From JALYNX01 sp044867525 (GTDB lineage Bacteria; Actinomycetota; Acidimicrobiia; Spongiisociales; ZC4RG35), in NCBI GenBank assembly GCA_044867525.1, contig JBIOVB010000054.1:1-51314 (forward strand): a stretch of DNA of 51,314 nt, given 5' to 3'. Position numbers and translations under genes: made by a program. The stretch's first letter is position 1. Each line of letters begins with the position of its first letter. This document shows, piece after piece, positions 15,403-25,645 of the stretch. A model generated the notes under the pieces. That model worked only from the letters and a program-made list of their open reading frames with translations. It had not been told where the DNA came from and did not search any database.

Positions 15403-16827
15403 TCAGATGTCGTAGTAGAGGTGGAACTCGTAGGGGTGGGGGCGGAGCCGCACCGGATCCACTTCGTGCTCGATCTTGTAGTCGATCCAGGCCCGGATCA
15501 AGCCCTCGGTGAACACGCCTCCCGCCAACAGGAACTCATGGTCTGCTTCGAGTGCAGCCAACGCCTCGGGAAGACTCCCCGGGACCGAGGGGAGACCGGC
15601 GAGCTCCGCCGGCGGCAGGTCATAGATGTCCTTGTCCACCGGCTCGTGGGGCTCGATCCGATTCTGTACCCCATCCAATCCGGCGAGCAGCATCGCCGCA
15701 AACGACAGATACGGGTTGCACGAGGGGTCGGGACAGCGGAACTCGAGGCGCTTCGCAGCCGGGGCCTGGGAGTACTGGGGGATCCGGATCGCAGCCGACC
15801 GGTTCCGGCTCGAGTACACCAAGTTGACCGGGGCCTCGTACCCAGGCACCAGACGGTGGTAGCTGTTGGTGGTTGGGGCGGCAAACGCCAGGATCGCGGC
15901 GGCGTGCTTGAGCAGGCCGCCGACATACCAACGGGCCATGTCGGAGAGGCCCGCATACCCGGACTCGTCGAAGAACAACGGCTCGCCGTCCTTCCACAAC
16001 GACTGGTGGGTGTGCATCCCCGACCCGTTGTCCTCGAAGATCGGCTTGGGCATAAAAGTGACGGTCCGGCCCGATTGCCACGCCGTGTTCTTCACGATGT
16101 ACTTGTAGAGGGTCACGTTGTCGGCGGTGCGAAGCAGCGTGTCGTACCGCATGTCGATCTCCGCCTGACCCGCGGTCCCCACCTCGTGATGCTGGACCTC
16201 GATCTGGATCCCTGCCGCCTCCAGGTTGGCGGTCATCTCCGAGCGCAGGTCCTGAAAATGGTCGGTGGGGGGCACCGGGAAGTAGCCCTCCTTGTACCTG
16301 GGTTTGTAGCCGAGGTTGCCGCCCTCCTCATAGGCTCCGCTGTTCCAAGAGCCCTCGACCGAGTCGACGTAGTAGAAGCCCGAGAACTGGTTCTGGCCAT
16401 ACCGGACATCGTCGAAGATGTAGAACTCGGCCTCGGGGCCCCAATAGGAAGTGTCGGCAAGGCCGGTGCTGACCAGATAGTCCTCCGCCTTCTTCGCCAC
16501 ATACCGGGGATCCCGCTCATACGGCGCACCGGTGATCGGGTCATTGACGAAGCAGTAGAGGATCATCGTCTTCCGCTCCCGGAATACGTCGTCGATGGCC
16601 GTGGTCGGGTCCGGGATCAGGAGCATGTCCGACTCCTGGATCTGCTGGAAGCCCCGGATAGAGGAGCCGTCGAAGCCGAAGCCGGCCTCGAAGGAGTCCT
16701 CGGTGAGCTCGCGCGCCGGCACCGTGAAGTGCTGTACCTGGCCGGGCAGGTCACAGAATCGAAGATCGACGAATTCGTACCCCTCGCTCTTGACGAGGGA
16801 CAAGACGTCACCTGGCGTCTTGGTCAC
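15403..16827 (-). CDS. glnA: Glutamine synthetase type I
   Basis: ATP-dependent ligation of ammonia to glutamate; central nitrogen assimilation in the cytoplasm. The 474-aa length matches GSI-beta. Motifs: FGFDGSSIRGFQQIQESDM (beta-Grasp), EAEFYIFDDV and VGTAGQAEIDMRYD (metal Glu residues), NGSGMHTHQSLWKDG (ATP/ammonia site) and RNRSAAIRIP. Tyr402 in KDIYDLPPAE matches the adenylylation site of GSI-beta, so control by GlnE-type adenylylation is likely. The GTG at 16827 has a strong AAAGGAGG Shine-Dalgarno 4 nt upstream. It is divergent from purA across 159 bp; glutamine is the nitrogen donor for PurF and PurL encoded nearby. Confidence 0.97.
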   Translation of the reverse strand: MTKTPGDVLSLVKSEGYEFVDLRFCDLPGQVQHFTVPARELTEDSFEAGFGFDGSSIRGFQQIQESDMLLIPDPTTAIDDVFRERKTMILYCFVNDPITGAPYERDPRYVAKKAEDYLVSTGLADTSYWGPEAEFYIFDDVRYGQNQFSGFYYVDSVEGSWNSGAYEEGGNLGYKPRYKEGYFPVPPTDHFQDLRSEMTANLEAAGIQIEVQHHEVGTAGQAEIDMRYDTLLRTADNVTLYKYIVKNTAWQSGRTVTFMPKPIFEDNGSGMHTHQSLWKDGEPLFFDESGYAGLSDMARWYVGGLLKHAAAILAFAAPTTNSYHRLVPGYEAPVNLVYSSRNRSAAIRIPQYSQAPAAKRLEFRCPDPSCNPYLSFAAMLLAGLDGVQNRIEPHEPVDKDIYDLPPAELAGLPSVPGSLPEALAALEADHEFLLAGGVFTEGLIRAWIDYKIEHEVDPVRLRPHPYEFHLYYDI

Positions 16828-16831
16828 AGGG

Positions 16832-16839
16832 CCTCCTTT
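16832..16839 (-). promoter_or_regulatory. Shine-Dalgarno of glnA
   Basis: AAAGGAGG on the minus strand, 4 nt before the GTG at 16827. It decides the GTG start against the much longer open frame reaching 17583 inside purA. Confidence 0.85.
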
Positions 16840-16969
16840 GGGTCCATCAGTCGTTAACGGATGCGTTCTATCGGCGACGGATTTCTCATCGGTTGCGGAA
16901 GTGTGAACGCTGTGTTTCGGGCCGCCGGTCCGCCGCTGTCGTCGCACCAACGGCGACGAACCGGGGTAG

Positions 16970-16975
16970 TACCGT
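16970..16975 (+). promoter_or_regulatory. -10 box for purA-purD
   Basis: TACCGT, 11 nt before the purA ATG; an overlapping TAGTAC is at 16967-16972. The same hexamer TACCGT precedes purE. Confidence 0.45.
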
Positions 16976-16986
16976 CTCGCCACGTC

Positions 16987-18257
<1,271 letters not shown>

Positions 18258-18261
<4 letters not shown>

Positions 18262-19475
18262 GAGCCCTCGTCATCGGGAGCGGAGGACGGGAGCATGCCC
18301 TTGGTTGGAAGCTGGCTCAATCGTCGCGGGTCGATGAGCTGATCTCGATTCCGGGCAACCCGGGTCTGGCCAGTCTCGGGCCCGTGGTCGAGGGCATTTC
18401 CCTCGAAGACGTAGGCGCCATCGCCGCCATGGCCCGGCTGCAAAAGGTCGACCTGGCGGTCGTGGGCCCGGAAGGCCCGTTGGCGGCGGGAGTGGTCGAC
18501 GCCTTGACCGGCCTCGGGGTCCCGGTGTTCGGCCCATCCCGGGCGGCAGCCAGGCTCGAGGCCTCGAAGGCCTACGCCAAGGAGATCATGGCCAGGGCGG
18601 GTGTCGAGACCGCTGCCTCGATCGCCTTCACCGAAGCCGGCGCCGCCAAGGAGCACCTGGATCAAACCGCCGGGCCTTATGTGGTCAAGGCCGACGGGCT
18701 GGCTGCAGGCAAGGGAGTCCTGGTCACGGACTCGCGCCCTGAGGCAATGGCCTGGGTGGAGCAGTGGCTGTCTTCCGGTCCCGTAGTCGTCGAGGAGTTC
18801 CTGGAGGGACCGGAGGTCAGCGTGTTCGCGGTGTGTACCGACCGGGGGGTGGTTCCCCTGGAGCCGGCCCGGGACTACAAGCGGCTTCTCGACGGCGATC
18901 AAGGGCCCAATACCGGTGGGATGGGCGCCTACTCCCCGGTGCGCGATCTCCCCTCCGGCCTGGTCGACGAGACGATGCGCGAGGTCATCGAGCCCACACT
19001 GGCCCAGCTGGCCGAAGAGGGGAGCCCGTTTCGAGGCTTCCTCTACACAGGGCTTGCCCTTACCCCTCGAGGTCCCCGGGTGCTCGAATTCAACGTCCGG
19101 CTCGGGGATCCCGAGACTCAGGCGGTGCTTCCCCGCTTGGAGAACGACCTGATCGAAGTTCTCGAAGGGGCGAGCCCCGTGTGGTCGGATACCGCCACGG
19201 TCGACGTGGTCTTGGCCGCCGGCGGCTATCCGGAGTCACCCGTGAGAGGTGCCGCCATCGAAGGTCTCGCGGCCATTGGTGACGAGACTCTGGTGTTCCA
19301 CGCCGGGACCCGTGCCGAGGGTCGTCGCACCGTGGTCGACGGGGGCCGGGTGCTGAGCGTGGTCGGCTCGGGGACCGATGTCGAAACTGCGCGTGAGCGT
19401 GCCTATCAGGCGGTCGCCCGTGTCCGTTTCTCCGGGATGCAGTTTCGAACCGACATCGGGGCGGATCAGTCGTAG
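18258..19475 (+). CDS. purD: Phosphoribosylamine-glycine ligase (GAR synthetase)
   Basis: ATP-grasp enzyme for the second step of purine synthesis: phosphoribosylamine plus glycine to GAR. The 405-aa protein begins VRALVIGSGGREHALGWKL, the PurD N-terminal signature. It continues with DGLAAGKGVLVTDS, PVVVEEFLEGPEVSVFAV, DYKRLLDGDQGPNTGGMGAY and LEFNVRLGDPETQAVLPRL, which covers the ATP-grasp metal site. The GTG at 18258 lies inside the purA stop (GTGA). The 3' end overlaps the convergent AlkB-like gene by 10 bp. Confidence 0.96.
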
Positions 19476-20068
19476 GAGTGGCGGAACATCAGGGCGATCC
19501 GGGGTGGTGCAGAGGCCACCTTGGGCACTGTGTGCTCCCAGTCTCGCTGACAGGCGCCGCCCATCACCACGAGGTCGCCACCACCCAGTTCGAACGCGCG
19601 GGAAGCACCGCCGCCCTGGGGTCGGATCAGAAACCGACGGGGACCCCCCAAGGACACCGTGGCCACGATCGAATGCGGGAGCTCCCGGGCGATCCGGTCG
19701 CCGTGCCAGGCCACGGAGTCTCCACCGATCCGGTACCACCCGGCACTGACCCGGTCCATCAGGATCCGATAACGGTCGGAGAGGATGGAGACCATCGACT
19801 CCAGAACCGGGTGCGAGCCGGCATCGACCTGGCCGACCAATCTCGGGGTGCGCACCATCCGGTCGTACATCCTCACCTCGGGCTGCTCCCACTCCACGGT
19901 CTCGGTGAGGAATTCGAAGAGGCGGGCATCACCGGCAAGCCAGCCGGGCGCGTAATCGAGCCAGCTCAACGGATCGAGGTCGATCCGCTCCAAACTGGAG
20001 AAATCGAGATCAGGGGCCGGCTCGCGGTCCCCGAAAAGAGAAGGCTGGATCGTCTCGAAAGCGAACAT
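19466..20068 (-). CDS. AlkB-like 2-oxoglutarate/Fe(II) dioxygenase
   Basis: Predicted oxidative DNA/RNA demethylase or related dioxygenase; 200 aa, close to AlkB length. The iron ligands are visible: HxD in DSVAWHGDRIA and the distal His in WEHTVPK. The 2-oxoglutarate-binding arginine lies in PRIALMFR at the C-terminus, and ATVSLGGPRRFLIRP matches the AlkB double-stranded beta-helix core. A TAACAT box 7 nt before the ATG marks a leaderless start. The gene follows a membrane-protein gene by 27 bp on the same strand and its 3' end overlaps purD. Confidence 0.87.
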   Translation of the reverse strand: MFAFETIQPSLFGDREPAPDLDFSSLERIDLDPLSWLDYAPGWLAGDARLFEFLTETVEWEQPEVRMYDRMVRTPRLVGQVDAGSHPVLESMVSILSDRYRILMDRVSAGWYRIGGDSVAWHGDRIARELPHSIVATVSLGGPRRFLIRPQGGGASRAFELGGGDLVVMGGACQRDWEHTVPKVASAPPRIALMFRHSYD

Positions 20069-20075
20069 GTGTTCG

Positions 20076-20081
20076 ATGTTA
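20076..20081 (-). promoter_or_regulatory. -10 box for the AlkB-like gene
   Basis: TAACAT on the minus strand, 7 nt before the ATG at 20068, in the 27-bp gap after the upstream membrane-protein gene. Confidence 0.45.
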
Positions 20082-20095
20082 GCCCAGCAAAGGGA

Positions 20096-20686
20096 CTAGC
20101 CGACGACCTGGAGGCCGTCCTCGACGAGCTTGATGTAATACGTAGCCCATGACAGGAAGGCCGCGACCACCGTGACCAGGACGACCAGCACCAAGACAGC
20201 CAGCCTCCTCGCCCCGGCTAGAGAGCTCCGGCCGGCGAGGGTCCCCCATCGCCATAGAAGGAGGCCGCTCAATGAGAGGCCAAATGCGAGGCCTCCGATC
20301 GAGGTGATCAGCCCTTGGTCGAGCCCGGGACCTGCCAGCTCGCCCGTCGACATGATCGCCCCGAGATGAGGGATGTTGCTGCCGACGTAGAACCCGGTCA
20401 GGGCCAAAGTCATCACCGCGAGCAGCAGGTTGATCGCGCGATCAGGGGTGATTGGCCCCCTTGCAGCCACGGTCCATGTGCAACCGATTCCGACAAAGGC
20501 GGTCAGAACCGCGGTGATGGCCCACATCGTGATGTAGAGGAGGATGAAGTCGGCCCAGAGAAGTCGCCCGAACAGCATGTCGATCACCCAGGGGAGGACG
20601 ACGCCCCCGGCCACGGCCACCACAGCGAAAAACGGCCGGCGAGTCGCTGTGTAGTGATTGGCGGTGGCGACCTGATCGGTGCTCAT
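20096..20686 (-). CDS. Five-span membrane protein, function unknown
   Basis: A 196-aa integral membrane protein with about five hydrophobic helices (roughly residues 19-40, 45-70, 85-102, 125-147, 160-182). A short cytoplasmic N-terminus precedes them (MSTDQVATANHYTATRR). No known transporter or enzyme motif is visible. The start is supported by a TAGATT box 9 nt upstream. It is divergent from purE over 46 bp and sits upstream of the AlkB-like gene; no functional link is evident. Confidence 0.72.
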   Translation of the reverse strand: MSTDQVATANHYTATRRPFFAVVAVAGGVVLPWVIDMLFGRLLWADFILLYITMWAITAVLTAFVGIGCTWTVAARGPITPDRAINLLLAVMTLALTGFYVGSNIPHLGAIMSTGELAGPGLDQGLITSIGGLAFGLSLSGLLLWRWGTLAGRSSLAGARRLAVLVLVVLVTVVAAFLSWATYYIKLVEDGLQVVG

Positions 20687-20695
20687 CGCCCACGC

Positions 20696-20701
20696 AATCT
20701 A
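20696..20701 (-). promoter_or_regulatory. -10 box for the membrane-protein gene at 20096-20686
   Basis: TAGATT on the minus strand, 9 nt before the ATG at 20686, back to back with the purE box at 20721-20726. Confidence 0.45.
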
Positions 20702-20720
20702 GCCGGAGAGCCCGATCGGT

Positions 20721-20726
20721 TACCGT
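20721..20726 (+). promoter_or_regulatory. -10 box for purE
   Basis: TACCGT, 6 nt before the purE ATG, with no Shine-Dalgarno in between. Confidence 0.5.
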
Positions 20727-20732
20727 GCCGTC

Positions 20733-21197
20733 ATGGCTCACAAGGTGGCAATCGTCATGGGATCGGGGACCGACCGAGCGGTGATGGAGAAGGCGGGCGC
20801 CGCTCTTGAGCAATTCGGTATCGAGCACGACACCAGGGTGCTATCCGCCCACAAGACCCCTGATCAGGCCATCGAGTTCGCCGCGACCGCCGCCGAAAAC
20901 GGCTTCGAGGTGATCATCGCCGGTGCCGGAAAGGCCGCCCACCTCGCCGGGGTAATGGCCGCCAAGTCGCTGCTCCCGGTGATCGGGGTGCCGCTCAACG
21001 CTTCCCTCGACGGATTGGACTCCCTTCTGGCCACGGTCCAAATGCCCACCGGGATCCCGGTCGCCACCGTCGCCATCGATGGCGCACACAACGCCGCCCT
21101 GCTCGCAGTCGCGATCCTCGCCATCAGCGACCCCGAATTGCGGGAGAAGCTGGCTGCATACCGGGCCGATCTCGCCGAGAAGACCCTGGCCGGATAG
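20733..21197 (+). CDS. purE: AIR carboxylase / N5-CAIR mutase PurE
   Basis: Forms CAIR in the sixth step of purine synthesis, either from N5-CAIR (class I, needs PurK) or directly from AIR and CO2 (class II). The 154-aa protein shows IVMGSGTDRAVMEKA, RVLSAHKTPDQ (His of the SAHxTP motif), IIAGAGKAAHLAGVMAA and DGLDSLLATVQMPTGIPVA. Lys replaces the more common Arg in SAHRTP, and Lys occurs in AGAGKAAH. No purK lies beside it or anywhere in the window, so the class should be checked. It stands alone between two promoters. Confidence 0.95.
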   Translation: MAHKVAIVMGSGTDRAVMEKAGAALEQFGIEHDTRVLSAHKTPDQAIEFAATAAENGFEVIIAGAGKAAHLAGVMAAKSLLPVIGVPLNASLDGLDSLLATVQMPTGIPVATVAIDGAHNAALLAVAILAISDPELREKLAAYRADLAEKTLAG

Positions 21198-21214
21198 AGC
21201 CCCTCGGCAGCCGA

Positions 21215-21220
21215 TACCAT
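21215..21220 (+). promoter_or_regulatory. -10 box for gcdH
   Basis: TACCAT, 9 nt before the ATG at 21230, in the 32-bp gap after purE. Confidence 0.5.
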
Positions 21221-21229
21221 TCACTGCCC

Positions 21230-22414
21230 ATGAGTGAAATCGCGTTCGAGAAGCCGGATCCTCGCGACTTCCTTGACATCGACTCTCTCCTCTCCGACGA
21301 GGAGATCCTGCTCAGGGACACCGTCCGCACCTATGTCCAGAAGGAGATCGTCCCCAACGTCGGAGACTGGTGGGAGGACGGTGCGATCCCTCACACCGAG
21401 TTGGCCAGGGCGTTCGGCGAGATCGGTCTCCTCGGGATGCACCTCGAGGGATACGGCTGTGCCGGGACTTCTGCAACCGCCTACGGGCTGGCTTCCCTCG
21501 AACTAGAGGCCGGCGACTCCGGGATCCGCTCCTTCGTCTCGGTGCAGGGCTCGCTCGCCATGTTCCCGATTTGGAAGTTCGGGTCGGAGGAGCAGAAGCA
21601 GACCTGGCTTCCGAGGATGGCGACCGGAGAGGTGATCGGTTGCTTCGGCCTCACCGAGCCCGACTCCGGCTCGGATCCCGCCTCGATGCGGACCAGCGCC
21701 AAGCGAGAAGGGTCCGATTGGGTGCTCACCGGAACCAAGATGTGGATCACCAACGGATCCATCGCGGACGTCGCCATCGTCTGGGCGAGGGCCGACGACG
21801 GTGTACGCGGGTTCATCGTGCCCACCGACAGCCCCGGTTTCTCAGCACCCGAGATCAAGAAGAAGGCATCTCTTCGAGCATCGGTGACCTCGGAGCTGAT
21901 CCTCGACGCGGTCAGGGTCCCCGACGACTTCGCGCTACCCGGCGTTGCCTCGATGCGAGGGCCGTTGTCATGTCTCAACGAAGCCAGGTTCGGGATCGCA
22001 TTCGGTGCCATCGGGGCGGCTAGAGCGTGTTACGAGTCGGCCCTCGACTACTCGATCGAGCGCCATCAGTTCGAGCAGCCGATTGCCGGATTCCAGCTCA
22101 CACAGAAGAAGCTCGTCGAGATGATGGTTGCCGTCCAGCGAGGAACCTTGGTGGCGCTCCATCTCGGTCGGCGCAAGGACGCCGGCACTCTTAGCCCGGA
22201 GCAGGTGAGCTTTGGCAAGTTCGACAACGTGCGCAATGCCTTGGAGGTGGCTCGGACCGCGCGGTCCATCCTCGGTGCCAACGGCATCACACTCGAGTAT
22301 CCGGTGATGCGCCACATGTCCAACTTGGAGACGGTGTTCACCTATGAGGGCACCAACGAGATCCACACCCTGGTGATGGGTCAGGCGATCACCGGCATCA
22401 GCGCCTTTACCTAG
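21230..22414 (+). CDS. gcdH: Acyl-CoA dehydrogenase, glutaryl-CoA dehydrogenase type
   Basis: FAD enzyme that oxidises and decarboxylates glutaryl-CoA to crotonyl-CoA in lysine/tryptophan catabolism. The 394-aa protein follows GcdH through its length. It has ELEAGDSGIRSFVSVQGSL with Arg100 at the position that binds the glutaryl carboxylate, GCFGLTEPDSGSDPASM (FAD/substrate loop), TKMWITNGSIADVAIVWAR and the catalytic Glu in FTYEGTNEIHTLVMG. Other short-chain acyl-CoA dehydrogenases lack the Arg. Related genes for lysine breakdown are not nearby. The 3' end overlaps a convergent GNAT gene by 8 bp. Confidence 0.88.
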   Translation: MSEIAFEKPDPRDFLDIDSLLSDEEILLRDTVRTYVQKEIVPNVGDWWEDGAIPHTELARAFGEIGLLGMHLEGYGCAGTSATAYGLASLELEAGDSGIRSFVSVQGSLAMFPIWKFGSEEQKQTWLPRMATGEVIGCFGLTEPDSGSDPASMRTSAKREGSDWVLTGTKMWITNGSIADVAIVWARADDGVRGFIVPTDSPGFSAPEIKKKASLRASVTSELILDAVRVPDDFALPGVASMRGPLSCLNEARFGIAFGAIGAARACYESALDYSIERHQFEQPIAGFQLTQKKLVEMMVAVQRGTLVALHLGRRKDAGTLSPEQVSFGKFDNVRNALEVARTARSILGANGITLEYPVMRHMSNLETVFTYEGTNEIHTLVMGQAITGISAFT

Positions 22415-23093
22415 GCCCGGTCTCGATCACCCACAGTTCGTCGACCGGGACGAATCCCAGGCTCTCAGCCATCGCCAACGACAGACGGTTGTCGTCGTAC
22501 GCCCCCCAGACCGGCTGGATCCCATCGACGGCCAGGTGCGAGGCCAGAGCCTGGTAGCAGGCGCGAGCGTGGCCCTGGCGCCGATGTCCGTCGAGGGTGT
22601 CGATGCCCACGTCCCAGAGGGTCTCGGTGATCGAGGCCGCGGCGCAGACCGACGCCACCACCCCTCCCACTTCCCTGAAGGCCGCCAGGTAGGAGCCCTC
22701 TACCTCCGGGGCGAGCTCTTCGGGTAGCGAGGCCAGGAATCCGGAGTCGACTTCGACGATCCGCACCTCGTCCACCGGCATCGGAGCAAAGGCCGTGGTG
22801 AGCCGATGAAGGACCGCGCGGCGGGGACGGCCCTCGGGGAGCAGTCCGCTCAGATGCTGAAGAGCCTCCGGGACAACCAGCACTTCGGCGTCAGGAGCAG
22901 AGAGAGCACGGGCGTCGGCCAGGACATCGGCGGAGGGCGTGCCAACGATCCCCACCGTGAAACCGTCGCTGCCGACCACGACGCCCCCCGAGGGGTCACC
23001 GAACACAGTGGCCTCGTCGTGGAGCAGGAGCGACCGAATCTCGACCCATCGCGGGATGTCGGGCACCGCCCGGTCCCAATCGGAGGTGATCAC
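22407..23093 (-). CDS. GNAT family acetyltransferase
   Basis: A 228-aa protein with a C-terminal GNAT domain. The acetyl-CoA loop is in GIDTLDGHRRQGHARACYQA (RxxGxA), followed by WGAYDDNRLSLAMAESLGF, the GNAT motif B region where an Asn and the end of the fold contact CoA. The N-terminal part is less conserved. Start is GTG at 23093, 15 bp after the stop of the YcaQ-like gene, so the two are probably one transcript. Substrate unknown. Confidence 0.8.
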   Translation of the reverse strand: MITSDWDRAVPDIPRWVEIRSLLLHDEATVFGDPSGGVVVGSDGFTVGIVGTPSADVLADARALSAPDAEVLVVPEALQHLSGLLPEGRPRRAVLHRLTTAFAPMPVDEVRIVEVDSGFLASLPEELAPEVEGSYLAAFREVGGVVASVCAAASITETLWDVGIDTLDGHRRQGHARACYQALASHLAVDGIQPVWGAYDDNRLSLAMAESLGFVPVDELWVIETGPR

Positions 23094-23108
23094 CCTGTCA
23101 CAATCGAC

Positions 23109-24296
23109 TCACGCCGCAGACAGAGACGCTGCGAGGTCACCGTTAGGTGAGATCACGACCTCGGTCAACCCGAGCCAGGTGGCGACAGCCTCCAACTCTT
23201 CTCGCAACTCCCGTGCCACCCGGACCCGGTCCACGTCTGGCTCGGCGAAAGCGCCCTTGACCAAGAGGGCACCCGACTTGCGGTCGGTCTTGAGGTCGAC
23301 GCGCGCCACCAGATCGCCATCGAGGAGGAATGGGAGCACGTAGTACCCGTAGATCCGCTTCGCCTCGGGCACGTAGATCTCGATCCGATAGAAGAAGTCC
23401 CAGATTCGCTCGACCCGGTCCCGGTTCCAGATCAGGTTGTCGAATGGTGAGAGCAGGGCTCGACCCTCCACCTTGCGTGGAATGAGCGCCTCGGGATGGA
23501 GATACGCCGCCCGGTCCCACCCCTTCACCTCCACTTCCACGATCCGCCCTTCGGAGGCCAGTTGCTCGATCAGGGGTCGGGCCTGAGGCATGCGGAGCCG
23601 GTAGTAATCGGCGATGTCGTCGGCGGTTCCGACACCAAGCGCCCGAGCCGAGCGCTCGAGGAGGATCGATTGCGCCTCCTCACGAGACATTGCCGGCATT
23701 TCGAGGACCTCGGCCGGGATCACCCGTTCCGCGATGTCGTACATCCTGACGAAGTTGGGACGGCCGGCGGCGGTCACCTTGCCCTCGGCGAAGAGCATCT
23801 CGAGGGCGATCTTGCCGTGGGACCAGTTCCACATGGGAGGCGCCAGGCTCTCCTTCTCCCCCGGCTCATCGAGGTCGCTGGTCTGCAAAGGGCCCCGTTC
23901 ACGCACCTGCTCCAGGACCCCGTCGAGGAACCCGGGCCGGTTGGCCACCAGCTGCTCCGCCCGGTTCCAGGTCCACCCCCGCTCCATGCGCCAGCGAAGC
24001 AACCGGTGGTCCTGCACCGGGAGCACCGAGGCCATATGGCCCCAATACTCGAACATCTCCCCCGAGCTCCAGATCCAGCGGTCCAATGCCGCCCGGTCGT
24101 ACAACCCGAGCCGGGAGAAAAAGGGCATGTAGTGCGCCCGGCTGAACACGTTCACAGAGTCGAGTTGGACGACCAGCAGGCGGTCGATGACCTTCCTGAA
24201 GTGGCGGGCGTCGACCCGGCCGGCAGGCCTGGGCACCGTCATGCCCTGCGCGGCAAGGGCGAGCCCCCGTGCCTGTTCGATGCTCATCGACCGCAT
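23109..24296 (-). CDS. YcaQ-like interstrand crosslink DNA glycosylase (winged-helix, HTH_42 family)
   Basis: AlkZ/YcaQ-type DNA glycosylase with tandem winged-helix modules (PF06224 type); 395 aa, full length. The catalytic signature is VVQLDSVNVFSRAHYMPFFS. The Q-hydrophobic-D form (QLD) matches YcaQ/AlkX enzymes, whereas AlkZ enzymes of antibiotic clusters use QxQ. Other family blocks are EYWGHMASVLP, FDNLIWNRDRVERIWDFFYR and IYGYYVLPFLLDGDLVARVD. ATG 24296 is used, with TACCCT 9 nt upstream; an in-frame ATG at 24287 is the alternative. It is divergent from purB. Confidence 0.88.
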   Translation of the reverse strand: MRSMSIEQARGLALAAQGMTVPRPAGRVDARHFRKVIDRLLVVQLDSVNVFSRAHYMPFFSRLGLYDRAALDRWIWSSGEMFEYWGHMASVLPVQDHRLLRWRMERGWTWNRAEQLVANRPGFLDGVLEQVRERGPLQTSDLDEPGEKESLAPPMWNWSHGKIALEMLFAEGKVTAAGRPNFVRMYDIAERVIPAEVLEMPAMSREEAQSILLERSARALGVGTADDIADYYRLRMPQARPLIEQLASEGRIVEVEVKGWDRAAYLHPEALIPRKVEGRALLSPFDNLIWNRDRVERIWDFFYRIEIYVPEAKRIYGYYVLPFLLDGDLVARVDLKTDRKSGALLVKGAFAEPDVDRVRVARELREELEAVATWLGLTEVVISPNGDLAASLSAA

Positions 24297-24305
24297 GAGC
24301 CGGGG

Positions 24306-24311
24306 AGGGTA
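24306..24311 (-). promoter_or_regulatory. -10 box for ycaQ-GNAT
   Basis: TACCCT on the minus strand, 9 nt before the ATG at 24296. It favours this start over the ATG at 24287. Confidence 0.45.
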
Positions 24312-24340
24312 GGGCGTTTCGAGCTGCCATCATCCCGGTG

Positions 24341-25645
24341 GTGATCGAGCGTTACACCCTTCCCGAGATGGGCCGGATCTGGTCGGAGAAGCGCCGGCTG
24401 GAGTTCTGGATGCAAGTCGAGGTGCTCGCCCTGGAGGCCTGGGCTGAGCTGGGAAAGCTGTCGCCGTCGGTCGCGGAGGCGGTGCGCAACGCCAAGTGCC
24501 CCACTCCCGAAGATGTGGCCGTACGGGAGGAAGCCACCAACCACGACCTCGCGGCTTTCGTAGACCTGCTCGGCGAGTCGGCCGGTGGGGAGGCCCGAGC
24601 CTGGGTGCACTATGGGCTGACTTCCTCGGACGTGCTCGACACCGCACTCGGAGCCCAGCTCGCAGAGGCGTCGGATCTGCTGCTCGATGCCCTCGGTACG
24701 GCATTCGTTGTCGTCAAGCGGAGGGCCCTCGAGCATCGTGACAGCCACATGATCGGGCGTACCCACGGGATCTGGGCGGAGCCGACCACGTTTGGGCTGA
24801 AGCTGGCGGGTTGGGCCTTCGAACTGTCGCGGGATCATGCCCGGCTCCGCGCCGCCCGGGAGGCCGTGGCTGTGGGCAAGATCTCCGGAGCAGTGGGTAA
24901 CTATGCCCACGTTCCACATCAGCTGGAAGCCTGGGTCTGCTCGGGCCTCGGCTTGGCCATCGAGCCCGCATCGACCCAGGTCACTGCCCGAGACCGTCAC
25001 GCCCAGTATCTGGGGGCGATCGCGCTCACCGGCGCCTCCCTGGAGAGAATGGCCACAGAGATCCGTCATCTGCAGCGGTCTGAGGTCTCCGAGGTCAGAG
25101 AAGCCTTCGGACGGGGCCAAAAGGGCTCCTCGGCCATGCCCCACAAGCGGAACCCGATCCTCTCCGAACGCTTGACCGGGCTGGCCCGACTCCTGCGTGG
25201 CTATGCGCAGGTCGGGCTGGAGAACGTCGCGCTGTGGCATGAGCGTGACATCTCACACTCGTCGGCGGAAAGGGTGGCGCTGCCCGATGCCTCGATCCTC
25301 CTTCACTACATGCTGGTGAAGTTCACCGGGCTCGTCGACACCCTGGTCGTCGACACCGAACGGATGCGGGCAAATCTCGACGCCACCCGAGGGTTGGTGT
25401 TCAGCCAGGCGGTCTTGCTCGCATTGATAGACGACGGCATGAATCGTGACGAGGCCTATCGGATCGTGCAGGGAGAGGCGATGAAGGCGTGGGAGGGTGC
25501 CGGAGAGCTCGAGCCGCTGCTCGCGGCACACCCGGATGTGACCATCGACCTCGAAGCCTGCTTCGACCTGTCGAGATCCAGCGACTCGGCGCAGGTCGTG
25601 TTCGACCGCCTTACCGCCCTCGACCTCGCCTGGCCCGAGACCTAG
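24341..25645 (+). CDS. purB: Adenylosuccinate lyase
   Basis: Fumarate-releasing lyase acting twice in purine synthesis: SAICAR to AICAR and adenylosuccinate to AMP. The 434-aa protein has the N-terminal VIERYTLPEMGRIWSE, YGLTSSDVLDTALGAQL (catalytic His region at IGRTHGIWAEPTTFG) and the superfamily signature GSSAMPHKRNPI with the mobile catalytic loop Ser. Two adjacent GTG codons (24338 and 24341) could start it. I prefer 24341 because the family begins with hydrophobic-IxRYTxPEM. A CATCAT sequence 7 nt upstream is only a weak -10. The 3' end overlaps a thioesterase gene by 4 bp. Confidence 0.95.
   Translation: MIERYTLPEMGRIWSEKRRLEFWMQVEVLALEAWAELGKLSPSVAEAVRNAKCPTPEDVAVREEATNHDLAAFVDLLGESAGGEARAWVHYGLTSSDVLDTALGAQLAEASDLLLDALGTAFVVVKRRALEHRDSHMIGRTHGIWAEPTTFGLKLAGWAFELSRDHARLRAAREAVAVGKISGAVGNYAHVPHQLEAWVCSGLGLAIEPASTQVTARDRHAQYLGAIALTGASLERMATEIRHLQRSEVSEVREAFGRGQKGSSAMPHKRNPILSERLTGLARLLRGYAQVGLENVALWHERDISHSSAERVALPDASILLHYMLVKFTGLVDTLVVDTERMRANLDATRGLVFSQAVLLALIDDGMNRDEAYRIVQGEAMKAWEGAGELEPLLAAHPDVTIDLEACFDLSRSSDSAQVVFDRLTALDLAWPET

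Noticed and set aside
16852..16859. Palindrome CGTTAACG in the glnA-purA divergent region as a nitrogen-regulator operator.
   Set aside because: An 8-bp palindrome is too short to claim a GlnR/AmtR site; no second half-site copy was seen.
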